Shown piece after piece: positions 18,308 to 27,412 of a DNA stretch of 64,000 nucleotides. The notes under the pieces are model-generated. The model was not told where the DNA came from. It made no database searches and saw only the letters and a program-made list of their open reading frames with translations. Numbering within the stretch: the first letter of the stretch is position 1; the number at the start of each line of letters is the position of its first letter. Origin of the DNA: an uncultured Pelagibacteraceae bacterium (GTDB lineage Bacteria; Pseudomonadota; Alphaproteobacteria; Pelagibacterales; Pelagibacteraceae). The stretch covers positions 62,001-126,000 of the forward strand of contig CACJNV010000001.1 of the NCBI GenBank assembly GCA_902594865.1, written 5' to 3'. The position numbers were made by a program, and so were the translations under genes.

Positions 18308-19003
18308 CTAACTCAATAGTTGAAAGAATTTTTCAAAAAAACCCCTGTTTTTTGTATTTTTGGGTACAACTCTTACTTCATTCTCATTAATTCCATTAAT
18401 AATGTTGTGAGCCATTTCAGTTATCTCTATGTTTTTATCAATAAAAAAATTTTGAATATAATTTTTATCTAAACATTTTTTTATGTTTATTTGATAATTT
18501 TCTAAAATTTTATTTAAATCATTTATGAAGTTACTAGAAATTGATATAAAATGAATTTCTAAACCTAAGTAATTAGACTTAATTTTATTATCAACAGATG
18601 AATACTTTTTTCCATTGATTAAATATTTATTAATTATCATATGCATTATTTTTTTACTATGGTAATTTTCTTTGAATAAATCTTTTGCCTCAGTTAGAAA
18701 AACTTCGAGTTGTTTTTGATTAATATATGAATCATAATTTTTTTTTTTAATTCCTAAATGAAGATTGAAAATTTTTTTATTTTCAATTATTAAAAAAATA
18801 GTTTCAATAAATTTTCCAGCAATTTTAAAAATATTATTATCTAAAAAATCTTTCAAAATTTTTAAATCAATAACATTTAAATTTTCTTTAAATTTTAATT
18901 CTTGCATATATAAATTTTTTGAATTCTTAACATCAAATAGGTAAATGCAAAACTTATCTGGTGAAATACTTAAGTAAGTTTCTAATTCTAATTCTTTATT
19001 CAT
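18308..19003 (-). CDS. reduced FtsA-like division protein lacking the ATPase subdomains
   Basis: A 231-residue protein between ftsQ and lpxC, the usual ftsA slot. Residues about 66-178 align by eye with E. coli FtsA from the end of subdomain 1A through the SHS2/1C subdomain: IETIFLIIENKKI matches SSVYLALSGKHI, and KIMHMIINKYLINGKK matches RVLHVIPQEYAIDYQE, continuing to NDLNKILENYQINIKKCL. The nucleotide-binding loops (DIGT-like near the start and VDIGGGT) are missing, and about 190 residues corresponding to 2A/2B are gone. The end, GFFEKFFQLLS, looks like an amphipathic membrane-targeting helix. The gene is intact, starts with ATG and overlaps ftsQ by 8 bases. Assignment rests on synteny and visual alignment; function is inferred. 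Confidence 0.72.
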   Translation of the reverse strand: MNKELELETYLSISPDKFCIYLFDVKNSKNLYMQELKFKENLNVIDLKILKDFLDNNIFKIAGKFIETIFLIIENKKIFNLHLGIKKKNYDSYINQKQLEVFLTEAKDLFKENYHSKKIMHMIINKYLINGKKYSSVDNKIKSNYLGLEIHFISISSNFINDLNKILENYQINIKKCLDKNYIQNFFIDKNIEITEMAHNIINGINENEVRVVPKNTKNRGFFEKFFQLLS

Positions 19004-19670
19004 TTAATATTATTTGATTATCCACTCTTAAATCAATTATAGTAAATTTATTCACTTTATGATTTTCTAAAAGCTTATTTGCATTAGCCAAAGCTTCTTC
19101 TAAAGAGTTTTTTGGTAATTTAATCAAAATGTTGTTTTTTAACTTCAAATCCCACCTTTTAGAAGGAAAAAAATAAAAATCATCTATTTGTTTATATGAT
19201 AATTTTGACTCATCTATTATTTTTTTAAAATTTAAGAATTCATCTATTTTCGGCTTTCCAAATATAAACGGTAAATCTAGATTTTTATTTTTGTTAAGTG
19301 ATAATTTGCCATTTGATCCAATAATAAAAATTTCTTCATCAATATTTATTTTTGCAAGAAGTTTTGTTTTTGTAATTTTTATCTCAATAGAAGAAGGATA
19401 TTTTTTTTTAACATTGTAATTTTCAATAAGAGTATTGGAATTTATTGTTTCAACAATTTTTTTTTTATTAACAAAAAGTATATTTTTTAAATTTAAATTT
19501 TTAATTTTTTCTAAAATAACTTTATTTTCATCATCACTTAGTCCAGTTACATAAATATTATTTATTTTTTCAAATTTTAAATTATTTAATGAAATGTTGT
19601 TAACTGAACTAATTGTAATAAGTAAAAAAAAATAAATAAATATTTTTCTACTTTTTCTTTCTTGCATCAT
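18996..19670 (-). CDS. ftsQ: cell division protein FtsQ/DivIB
   Basis: Bitopic divisome protein linking cytoplasmic and periplasmic division factors (FtsL, FtsB). The 224 residues have a short basic cytoplasmic tail, one transmembrane helix at about 9-26, then a POTRA domain (FEKINNIYVTGLSDDENKVIL ... VKKKYPSSIEIKITKTKLLAKI) and the beta domain (WDLKLKNNILIKLP ... FTIIDLRVDNQIIL). The KKYPSSIEI-type motif and the IDLR(V/F)-x2 end pattern are characteristic. It is slightly shorter than typical FtsQ. Overlaps: 23 bases with ddlB upstream and 8 with the ftsA-like gene downstream. Confidence 0.88.
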   Translation of the reverse strand: MMQERKSRKIFIYFFLLITISSVNNISLNNLKFEKINNIYVTGLSDDENKVILEKIKNLNLKNILFVNKKKIVETINSNTLIENYNVKKKYPSSIEIKITKTKLLAKINIDEEIFIIGSNGKLSLNKNKNLDLPFIFGKPKIDEFLNFKKIIDESKLSYKQIDDFYFFPSKRWDLKLKNNILIKLPKNSLEEALANANKLLENHKVNKFTIIDLRVDNQIILNE

Positions 19671-20562
19671 CCAAAATCCAATTAATTAGATCAAGAAAAC
19701 TAATACCTTTATATGCTGCTATTTCTGGAACGAGTGATAGTTTTGTCAGTCCCGGCTGAGTATTTATTTCTAACAAATAAAATTTTCCTTTAAAATATTT
19801 GAAATCTGACCTTGTAACACCTTTGCATCCAATTATTTTATGAGCTTTATAAGCCATATTCATCACTTGTTTTAATTTAATATTGGGCAACTTTACAGGA
19901 ATTATATGCTGGGTCTTTGCATTGCTGTTATATTTTGCTTGATAGTCATAAAATTTTCTTTTTGGTTTAAGTTCAATAGCTCCTAATTTCTTATTTCCCA
20001 TTATCGCAACTTGTATTTCTCTACCACCAATAAACTCTTCAATCATAATTTTTTTATAATTTTTAATTGAATTTACAACCCTTGTTATATCTTTCTCTTT
20101 ACATATAAATACATTTACACTGGAACCTTCATTTAAAGGTTTTACAACTACTGGAAATTTAAGTCTTTTTTTTATTTTTTTAATTAATTCAGAAGTTGAT
20201 ATGTCATAATTATAAATAAAAAATTTTGGAGTTTTAATTTTATTTTTAATAAAAATTTTTTTTGAAATTTCCTTATCCATAGCTATAGATGATGCTATAA
20301 CCCCAGAATGAGTGTAAGGAATTTTGAATCTGTCTAGAATAGTTTGGACATATCCATCTTCACCAAATTGTCCATGTAATGCATTAAAAATTATACTAGG
20401 TTTAAAAGTTTTAATATTTTTTTTTAAATTATTGTTTGGTTCACATATTTTAATTCTATAACCATTTTTTTTTAGTTCTTTTGCAACTTGTAATCCTGTA
20501 TCAAGACTAATAAGTCTCTCTTTTGATATACCACCAGAAAGTATAAGTATTTTTTTTTTCAA
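19648..20562 (-). CDS. ddlB: D-alanine--D-alanine ligase
   Basis: ATP-grasp enzyme making the D-Ala-D-Ala dipeptide used by MurF. The 304 residues include GGISKERLISLDTG at the N-terminus, NALHGQFGEDG, YTHSGVIASSIAMDKEISK, the ATP-grasp core VVKPLNEGSSVNVF, EEFIGGREIQVAIMG and the metal-binding end FYLLEINTQPGLTKLSLVPE. The QTQ-like active-site Tyr region is present in KYNSNAKTQHIIP. It lies between murB (1-base gap) and ftsQ (overlap). Confidence 0.95.
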   Translation of the reverse strand: MKKKILILSGGISKERLISLDTGLQVAKELKKNGYRIKICEPNNNLKKNIKTFKPSIIFNALHGQFGEDGYVQTILDRFKIPYTHSGVIASSIAMDKEISKKIFIKNKIKTPKFFIYNYDISTSELIKKIKKRLKFPVVVKPLNEGSSVNVFICKEKDITRVVNSIKNYKKIMIEEFIGGREIQVAIMGNKKLGAIELKPKRKFYDYQAKYNSNAKTQHIIPVKLPNIKLKQVMNMAYKAHKIIGCKGVTRSDFKYFKGKFYLLEINTQPGLTKLSLVPEIAAYKGISFLDLINWILDDARKKK

Positions 20563-20563
20563 T

Positions 20564-21469
20564 TTATTCTAATATTTTTATTTCTGTTTCGATTTTAATC
20601 CCAGTTTTTTTAAATACACTATCTGAAACAAAATCTATTAATTTTTTCATATCTTTAAAATTAGCATTACCTTTATTAACAAAGAAATTGCAATGTTTTT
20701 CAGAAATTGATGCATCTCCAAAAGATTTTTCCAATGGTACGGACTCTTTAATTAACTGCCAAACTTTTTTTTCAGTCTGATCTACTGGATTTTTAAAAGT
20801 ACTACCACTAGTTTTAATTTTTGTTGGTTGGTTTTTTTCTTTTTTTTCTTTGAGTATTCTCATCTCATCTTTAATAATGTTCTTATCTTTTTTATTACCT
20901 CTAAATGATGCACTTAAAAAAATTAAATCCTCTGGCAATCCACTATCTCTATATTTAAAATTAACTTCTTTTGCAGGTATGGTAACTACTTGTCCAGACT
21001 TATCTACTGCCTGAATAGAAATTAAAATGTCTTTAAACTCCCTTTGAAAACAACCTGCATTCATTTTAATACCGCCACCTATAGTACCAGGTATGCATGA
21101 AAGAAACTCAAAACCACCCAAATTATTTTCCATTGCAAATTCAGATAATGATTTATCTGTAACCGCACTGCCAGCAACTATTATTTCATCAGAATGCAGG
21201 GAAATATTATTAAAATTTTGAGCAAGTTTTATAACTACTCCATCAAATTTATTGTCAGATATAAGAGTATTTGAGCCGGCCCCTAATATAAATATTTTTT
21301 CTTCATTTTTAATTTTTTTAAGAAATTTAATTAATTCTTTTAAATTATCTGCTTTATAAAAAACTTTAGTTTTTCCACCTATATTAAACCAATTTTTTTT
21401 TTTTAAATCATAATCTAACTTTAGGTTGTCACCAAATTCATCTATAAATTCTTTTTCATCAACCTTCAT
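20564..21469 (-). CDS. murB: UDP-N-acetylenolpyruvoylglucosamine reductase
   Basis: FAD enzyme reducing the enolpyruvyl group to give UDP-MurNAc. The 301 residues have WFNIGGKTKVFYKADN, the FAD loop LGAGSNTLISD, the region FLSCIPGTIGGGIKMNAGCF, the catalytic motif KYRDSGLP, SGSTFKNP and a C-terminal FFVNKGNANFKDM with a catalytic Glu near TEIKILE. Its ATG overlaps the murC stop by 4 bases. Confidence 0.96.
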   Translation of the reverse strand: MKVDEKEFIDEFGDNLKLDYDLKKKNWFNIGGKTKVFYKADNLKELIKFLKKIKNEEKIFILGAGSNTLISDNKFDGVVIKLAQNFNNISLHSDEIIVAGSAVTDKSLSEFAMENNLGGFEFLSCIPGTIGGGIKMNAGCFQREFKDILISIQAVDKSGQVVTIPAKEVNFKYRDSGLPEDLIFLSASFRGNKKDKNIIKDEMRILKEKKEKNQPTKIKTSGSTFKNPVDQTEKKVWQLIKESVPLEKSFGDASISEKHCNFFVNKGNANFKDMKKLIDFVSDSVFKKTGIKIETEIKILE

Positions 21470-22863
21470 GATAATAAACTAGGTAGTTCTCGCATCCAAC
21501 TTGAGATGGTCCCTGCTCCCATGCCTATAACTATTTTTTTTCCATATATATTTGCTTTAATATACTTAGCCAATTGAAATCTATCTTCCACTAAAAATAA
21601 TTGGACCTTTGAATTTTTAATTATTTCTTTTGCAAAGTTTTTATAATTAAATCCAAGTTTGATTTTTTCTCCAGCAGTATATATTGGAAATAAAATAACT
21701 TTATCTGCATCTTTAAAAGCAAAGGTAAATTCTTTTTTTAAATCTTTTAATCTTGATATTCTGTGTGGTTGAAAAATACATATTTTTTCATACTCTTTAT
21801 AAACATTTTTTACACTATCTAATACTTCTCTAATTTCTGTTGGGTGATGAGCATAATCATCAAAATAATCTACATTATTAAAATTAAAAATTTTATTAAA
21901 TCTTCTTTGAACACCTTTAAAATTTTTAAGACCTTTTTTAATATTTTTAATTGGAAGACCTACTGTTAATGCTAGTGCTGCTGCAGCTACAGAATTTTTA
22001 ATATTGTGAGTTCCCAACAAAGGAATTTTGAATTTTTTAATTATTTGGTTTTTTTTGTTAGGTAATTTTATATTTAAATCAAATTCAGAGAATTCTTTTA
22101 ATTGTTTTATATTTTTTATACAAAAATTTGATTTTGTATCTAAGCCGTATGTATAAAAGTTTTTGTTTTTAATATTTTTAATTAAATTTTTGTTATTTTT
22201 ATCATCTAAACAAATAAATGATTTTCCAAAAGAAGGAACTTTATTAACAAAATTTTCAAAATATTTATTTAATTTTTCCATATTGCCATAATAATCCATA
22301 TGCTCTCTATCTATGTTTGTAATGATTGAATATGTTGGAGGTATAAAAACAAAACTTCCATCAGACTCATCTGCCTCTAATATTGACCAATCACTTTTTC
22401 CAAGCTTTGCAGAATTATTAATTGAATTTATTACTCCACCATTAATAATTGTAGGATCAATTTTGGTTTCTTCAAATATTGACGCTATTAATGATGTGGT
22501 AGTAGTTTTACCGTGGGAACCAACTACTACAATATTTTTTGTTAAAGAAACAATATTAGCAAGCATTTCGCCTCTTTTATAAATAGGTAATTGTTTTATT
22601 TTTGCTGCAGCAAGTTCAGGATTATTTTTTTTAATAGCTGAAGATATAACTAGGATAGTCCCCTTTTCTATATTTTGTTTTTTATGTCCAATGAAAACTT
22701 TTATTTTTTCTTTTCTTAATCTTTCGATATTTTTATTATTTGCTATATCGCTTCCTTGAACATTAAAACCTTTACCTTTCATTATTAATGATAAGCCACT
22801 CATGCCTATTCCACCTATTCCAACAAAATGTATCAGTTCTGTTTTTGCTAATTTAATTTTCAT
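21466..22863 (-). CDS. murC: UDP-N-acetylmuramate--L-alanine ligase
   Basis: Adds L-Ala to UDP-MurNAc. The 465 residues contain the Rossmann-like N-terminus HFVGIGGIGMSGLSLIM, the ATP loop VVGSHGKTTTTSLIA, the Mur-ligase signatures EADESDGSFVF and TNIDREHMDYYG, and the C-terminal domain opening DYAHHPTEI with IFQPHRISR. It overlaps murG by 11 bases and murB by 4, as expected in a tightly coupled operon. Confidence 0.97.
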   Translation of the reverse strand: MKIKLAKTELIHFVGIGGIGMSGLSLIMKGKGFNVQGSDIANNKNIERLRKEKIKVFIGHKKQNIEKGTILVISSAIKKNNPELAAAKIKQLPIYKRGEMLANIVSLTKNIVVVGSHGKTTTTSLIASIFEETKIDPTIINGGVINSINNSAKLGKSDWSILEADESDGSFVFIPPTYSIITNIDREHMDYYGNMEKLNKYFENFVNKVPSFGKSFICLDDKNNKNLIKNIKNKNFYTYGLDTKSNFCIKNIKQLKEFSEFDLNIKLPNKKNQIIKKFKIPLLGTHNIKNSVAAAALALTVGLPIKNIKKGLKNFKGVQRRFNKIFNFNNVDYFDDYAHHPTEIREVLDSVKNVYKEYEKICIFQPHRISRLKDLKKEFTFAFKDADKVILFPIYTAGEKIKLGFNYKNFAKEIIKNSKVQLFLVEDRFQLAKYIKANIYGKKIVIGMGAGTISSWMRELPSLLS

Positions 22864-23917
22864 TAATAATTTTTAATATTTTTTGATTAACATTATTCCA
22901 TGTGTTTTGATAATTTAATTTCTGTAAATTATTTTTTTTTGTCATGTAATCCTCGCTTTTATTTATCAATTCCAGTAAAAATTTCTCAAATTTTTGCTCA
23001 TCAAAATTCTTTTGATCAATTATCCAACAACAATCCTGTTCCTTGTAATATTTTGCATTTTCATACTGATGATTATCTTTCGATGATGGAAGTGGTATTG
23101 CTATAAAAGGAATAGTCAATAAGGATAATTCAGCTAAACTTGAGGCACCTGCTCTTGTTACGCATAAATCTCCCTGTTTTAAAACTTCGTTAAGATTATG
23201 ATCAAAACTGAAAACTCTATTTTCAATATTATTCTGGGAATAAAAATTTTTTAAAAAATTAATATTTTTCTCACTTGTTTGGTGAATAATTTTCACAGAA
23301 ACCTGCTTTGCTATACTCACAAAAGATTTATTTAAAAGCTCATCAAAGATTTTTGCACCTTGACTACCCCCTATAATTATAATTGTAAATAAATTATCAT
23401 GTTTTTGATATCCACCGGTTTCATAATATTCTTTTCTTATTAAAGGTTTGATAGTAGTTAATTTATGATTAATTCCAGATGGTAAATTAATTAAATTTTT
23501 TGAATAACATATTAATTTTCTTGAAAAATTTAAAAAAAATTTATTTGCTCTTCCAAGAACCATATTTGGTTCAATTAAAAAAATATCAATACCCAATAAT
23601 TTTGCTGCTAGACATAATGGTAAAGACATATAGCCACCAGTAGAAATTAAAATTGAAATATTATTTTTTCTTAAGAGAAAAAAAGATTTAATAGTTAGAA
23701 AAAGTATTTTTAAAATTGAAAAAGGAAGTAGAAAATAATTATTTAATTTTGGAGTATTAATTACAAATGCTTTGTAATTCTTATCTAAATATGCAAGACC
23801 CCGTATATCAGTAGAAATCAAAGTTTCATGCTTATGCTTTAAATGATTATAAATTGTAATTGCTGGTACCACATGACCTCCAGATCCACCAGTAGAAATT
23901 AAAACTTTTTGTGTCAT
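22853..23917 (-). CDS. murG: MurG N-acetylglucosaminyltransferase
   Basis: Membrane-associated GT28 enzyme that converts lipid I to lipid II. The 354 residues show the N-terminal STGGSGGHVVPA loop, STGGYMSLPLCLAAKLLG, IEPNMVLGRANK, IIIGGSQGAKIFDELL and the UDP-GlcNAc region TRAGASSLAELSLLTIPFIAIPLPSSKDNHQYENA. Spacing to ftsW is 3 bases. Confidence 0.96.
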   Translation of the reverse strand: MTQKVLISTGGSGGHVVPAITIYNHLKHKHETLISTDIRGLAYLDKNYKAFVINTPKLNNYFLLPFSILKILFLTIKSFFLLRKNNISILISTGGYMSLPLCLAAKLLGIDIFLIEPNMVLGRANKFFLNFSRKLICYSKNLINLPSGINHKLTTIKPLIRKEYYETGGYQKHDNLFTIIIIGGSQGAKIFDELLNKSFVSIAKQVSVKIIHQTSEKNINFLKNFYSQNNIENRVFSFDHNLNEVLKQGDLCVTRAGASSLAELSLLTIPFIAIPLPSSKDNHQYENAKYYKEQDCCWIIDQKNFDEQKFEKFLLELINKSEDYMTKKNNLQKLNYQNTWNNVNQKILKIINEN

Positions 23918-23920
23918 TTA

Positions 23921-25042
23921 TTAAGTTATTTTCCTTTTTGTTAAATTTAAAATTATCCCAGCTAATATAGATGTACTTATTATAGATGAACCACCATAGC
24001 TTAAAAAAGGTAATGTCATTCCAGTAGTTGGAAATAATCTTATATTAACTCCAACATGAATAGTGGCCTGCATTAATATTAAACTAATACATCCGATTAA
24101 AATAAGTTTAACTTTATCATCTGTCTCAAAACTTATTTTTTTAAAAACCATATAAATTAAGATCAAAAATAATAATAATATTAACATTATAGCAACAACG
24201 CCAAACTCTTCAGAAATTACTGAAATAATGTAGTCAGTGTGAGCTTCGGGAACTCTATTTTTAAGAACTCCTTCACCTAAACCTTTTCCAAAAAAGCCTC
24301 CGCTTGTAATTGACTCTAGTGCTTTATCAGATTGAAAATTATGAGTACCTGTTTCTCTATTAAAAAAAGAAAATATTCGTCCTTGTATATAATCAAACTT
24401 AGGTACAAAAATTATAAGATAAGAAAGCAAAAATACACCAACAAAAATTATCGCCAAAAGAATGTATAAATTAATTCCTGATGTGAATATTAGAACTACC
24501 CAAGAAAATACCACTAATAAAGTTTGGCCAATATCTGGTTGAACAATTAATAGCAAAGAAATAGCAGCAATTAAAATAGTCGATGCAATATATTTGAATA
24601 ATATATTTGATCTACTGCTGCATAAAATGGTTGCTAAAATTATTACTAAAAATGGTTTTAGAACCTCTATAGGCTGAAATCTTGGTAAGAAAAATAAGTC
24701 TATCCATCTTTTAGACCCTTTAACTTCAACACCAATGAATGGTACCAAAAATAAAGAAACAAGTGAAATAAAAAAAAGTAAAATAGAGTATTGATATAAT
24801 TGATCTGAATTAAAAGAGGAAAATATAAAAATAAGCAATATTCCAATTAACACATAAATCAAATGTTTAAAAAAGAAAAAATAACTGTTGGTATCTAGCT
24901 TATCAGAAGCTATTAGAGAAGTTGAAACTAAAGAAAAAAATAATCCAATAATAAATAATAAACTTATTAGTAAAAAAATAGATTTATCTATATTTTTCCA
25001 CCATTGATAATAAAATTTATAAATAATACTATCGCTTCGCAT
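23921..25042 (-). CDS. ftsW: FtsW septal peptidoglycan polymerase (SEDS family)
   Basis: Polytopic SEDS glycosyltransferase acting with FtsI at the septum. The 373 residues contain about ten hydrophobic helices. SEDS motifs include KGSKRWIDLFFLPRFQPIEVLKPF, IVQPDIGQTLLVV, GGFFGKGLGEGVLKNRVPEAHTDYI and the C-terminal TTGMTLPFLSYGGSSI. RodA is less likely because of location between murD and murG. The start overlaps the murD end by 14 bases. Confidence 0.94.
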   Translation of the reverse strand: MRSDSIIYKFYYQWWKNIDKSIFLLISLLFIIGLFFSLVSTSLIASDKLDTNSYFFFFKHLIYVLIGILLIFIFSSFNSDQLYQYSILLFFISLVSLFLVPFIGVEVKGSKRWIDLFFLPRFQPIEVLKPFLVIILATILCSSRSNILFKYIASTILIAAISLLLIVQPDIGQTLLVVFSWVVLIFTSGINLYILLAIIFVGVFLLSYLIIFVPKFDYIQGRIFSFFNRETGTHNFQSDKALESITSGGFFGKGLGEGVLKNRVPEAHTDYIISVISEEFGVVAIMLILLLFLILIYMVFKKISFETDDKVKLILIGCISLILMQATIHVGVNIRLFPTTGMTLPFLSYGGSSIISTSILAGIILNLTKRKIT

Positions 25043-26327
25043 TTATATACTTTTTAATTATTTGATTAAAATAATACCCTCTATCTTCAAAATTTTTAAA
25101 ACTATCAAATGAAGCTCCAGCTGGACTAAAAAAAATAGTATTTTTTTTTAATTTGTGACTATTAATTTCCGTAAAGATAACTTTAAGTGTTTCTTGCAAA
25201 TTGCTAAAAATTTTTACTTTTATTTTATTTTTTAGAATTTTTAAAAATTTATTACCATACACTCCAAAAACAAAAGCTTTGAGATTTTTACTCTTTATTT
25301 TCGATAATTTAAATTTATCTCCTTTTTTAGGAATTCCTCCTAAAATCCAGTAAGCATCATTTAAATTTTTTAATACATTTTCTGAGGAAGCAAAACTTGT
25401 AGATTTTGAGTCATTAATTATTGTAAGATTATTTTTATCAAAAATAATTTGTTGTCTAAAATCGAGACCTATAAATTTATTAATAGTTTTAATTAATTTT
25501 TTCTTATTAAGTTTTAATTTTAAAGCAATTTTTAATATGAATGATAAATTTTCTTTATTACCATCAGAGATAAAATATTTGTTAGTAATTTTATCAATCT
25601 CTTTATTTAAATTTGAAGTCTTAACTTTATATATTTTTGCTTTATATTTACTTTTTTTTATTTGTTTAATAATAAGATTATCTTCTTTTTTTACAAAAGC
25701 AAAAGATCCTCTAATTTGAGATTTTAATAATTTAAATTTTGCATTTACATAATTATTTAAAGTTTTATGTCTTTCAATATGATCTGAAGTAATATTCAGA
25801 ATTACAGCATATTTTGATCTAAAAATCTTGCTATACTCTAGCTGATATGAAGAAGCCTCTATTACAAAAATTGTTTTCTTTGTAATATTTTTTTCTGATA
25901 ATGCTGGATTACCAATATTCCCAATAAGCCTCGAGTCTTTATTTTGATCAATTAAAACATCATGTAATATTTTAGCAGTTGTAGATTTACCATTAGTTCC
26001 GGTAATCGTAATACTTTCATTATTATAAAATGAAAACAAAATATCAAGGTCAGTATAAATTTTTTGAAGATTTTTCTTTAAAAATTTTGATAATTTACAT
26101 TTTGCAATATCAATACCTGGACTAATAATAATTATATCAAAATTAATTTTTTGTATTTCTTTTAAACCAATTATTTTATTTATAAATTTTAATTTAATTT
26201 TTTGATTGTCATCAAACAAATATACATCAGACTTATTTTTTAAAAACTTATAAGATGAAATACCACTCTTTCCTAAACCATAAATTAATATTTTTTTTCC
26301 TAAAAAAATATTATTAAATATTTTCAT
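25029..26327 (-). CDS. murD: UDP-N-acetylmuramoylalanine--D-glutamate ligase
   Basis: Adds D-Glu to the growing stem peptide. I choose the ATG at 26327 (432 residues): it shares its A with the mraY stop (TAATG) and starts directly before KILIYGLGKSGISSYKFL. An in-frame start at 26384 would run 58 bases into mraY. Motifs: ATP loop TITGTNGKSTTAKIL, IFVIEASSYQLEYS, LNITSDHIERH and the C-terminal NDSKSTS, ILGG and FSPAGASFDSFKNFEDRG. Confidence 0.94.
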   Translation of the reverse strand: MKIFNNIFLGKKILIYGLGKSGISSYKFLKNKSDVYLFDDNQKIKLKFINKIIGLKEIQKINFDIIIISPGIDIAKCKLSKFLKKNLQKIYTDLDILFSFYNNESITITGTNGKSTTAKILHDVLIDQNKDSRLIGNIGNPALSEKNITKKTIFVIEASSYQLEYSKIFRSKYAVILNITSDHIERHKTLNNYVNAKFKLLKSQIRGSFAFVKKEDNLIIKQIKKSKYKAKIYKVKTSNLNKEIDKITNKYFISDGNKENLSFILKIALKLKLNKKKLIKTINKFIGLDFRQQIIFDKNNLTIINDSKSTSFASSENVLKNLNDAYWILGGIPKKGDKFKLSKIKSKNLKAFVFGVYGNKFLKILKNKIKVKIFSNLQETLKVIFTEINSHKLKKNTIFFSPAGASFDSFKNFEDRGYYFNQIIKKYINAKR

Positions 26328-27412
26328 TATCTTAATTTTAAGGTAGCTAAACCAATCATTGCTAAGATAATAGAGATAATCCAAAACCTAATCACAACTG
26401 TTGACTCTGGCCATCCTTTTTTTTCAAAATGATGGTGAATAGGTGCCATTTTAAAAATTCTTTTTCCTGTAAGCTTAAAGGATATTACCTGAACCATTAC
26501 TGAGACCGCCTCTAATACAAAAAGTCCACCTGTAATTGCTAAAACAATCTCATGCTTTGTAATAATACCTACAGCACCCAAAGAACCACCGAGAGATAAA
26601 GAGCCTGTGTCACCCATAAAAATTTTAGCAGGTGGAGCATTAAACCATAAGAAACCTAAACAAGAACCGATAATGGCTCCACAAAAAATTGCTACTTCAC
26701 CAGTTCCTTCAATGTATGGAATTTGTAAATAATTTGAAAATACAATGTTTCCAGTAACATAACTTATAAAGGCAAAACATGCTGCAACTAATATTACAGG
26801 CACTGTTGCTAGACCATCTAATCCATCAGTGAGATTAACCGCATTTGATGAGCCTATAATTACGAATATTGCAAATGGTATAAAAAACCATCCAAGATTT
26901 ATGATTAAATTTTTAAAAAATGGAAAATATAAATTATTTAAATCCTGATAATCATTTAAATAAACAAAAATACTTACTCCAATAATTGCTAATATTATTT
27001 GTGAAATTATTTTAAACTTTGAAGAAATTCCTGATGAGTTGCTATATTTAATCTTCTTAAAATCATCATATGCTCCCAATAAACCAAAAGTAATTGCTAT
27101 GTAGATACAAAATAAAATATTAATATTTGATAAATCTGCCCAGAATATTACTGATACCAGTAAGCCAAATAAAATTATTAAACCACCCATTGTTGGCGTA
27201 CCAATTTTTTTTACTATATGATCTTCAGGTCCATCATCCCGGATTGGATTTAAAATTTTTTGCTTTGAAAAAAATTTAATAAATGGACCACCGATAATCA
27301 GCACTATAACCAATGAGGTGAAAAAAGATAAACCTGTTCTAAAAGTTAAATATTTAAATACATTTAAAAAGCTAAAAGTATCTACAAAATTTAATAAAAA
27401 TTGATAAAGCAT
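26327..27412 (-). CDS. mraY: phospho-N-acetylmuramoyl-pentapeptide transferase
   Basis: Polytopic membrane enzyme that forms lipid I from UDP-MurNAc-pentapeptide and undecaprenyl phosphate. The 361 residues have about ten helices and the family motifs PTMGGLIIL, the acidic pair AYDDFKKIKYSNSSGISSKFK, NAVNLTDGLDGLA, FMGDTGSLSLGG and MAPIHHHFEKKGWPES. It begins immediately after the murEF stop and ends with a one-base TAATG overlap with murD. Confidence 0.97.
   Translation of the reverse strand: MLYQFLLNFVDTFSFLNVFKYLTFRTGLSFFTSLVIVLIIGGPFIKFFSKQKILNPIRDDGPEDHIVKKIGTPTMGGLIILFGLLVSVIFWADLSNINILFCIYIAITFGLLGAYDDFKKIKYSNSSGISSKFKIISQIILAIIGVSIFVYLNDYQDLNNLYFPFFKNLIINLGWFFIPFAIFVIIGSSNAVNLTDGLDGLATVPVILVAACFAFISYVTGNIVFSNYLQIPYIEGTGEVAIFCGAIIGSCLGFLWFNAPPAKIFMGDTGSLSLGGSLGAVGIITKHEIVLAITGGLFVLEAVSVMVQVISFKLTGKRIFKMAPIHHHFEKKGWPESTVVIRFWIISIILAMIGLATLKLR

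Noticed and set aside
18308..19003. Reduced ftsA as a pseudogene
   Set aside because: The frame is open and translationally coupled at its start, keeps conserved-looking SHS2 segments and ends in a plausible amphipathic helix; nothing FtsA-like lies in the downstream gap.
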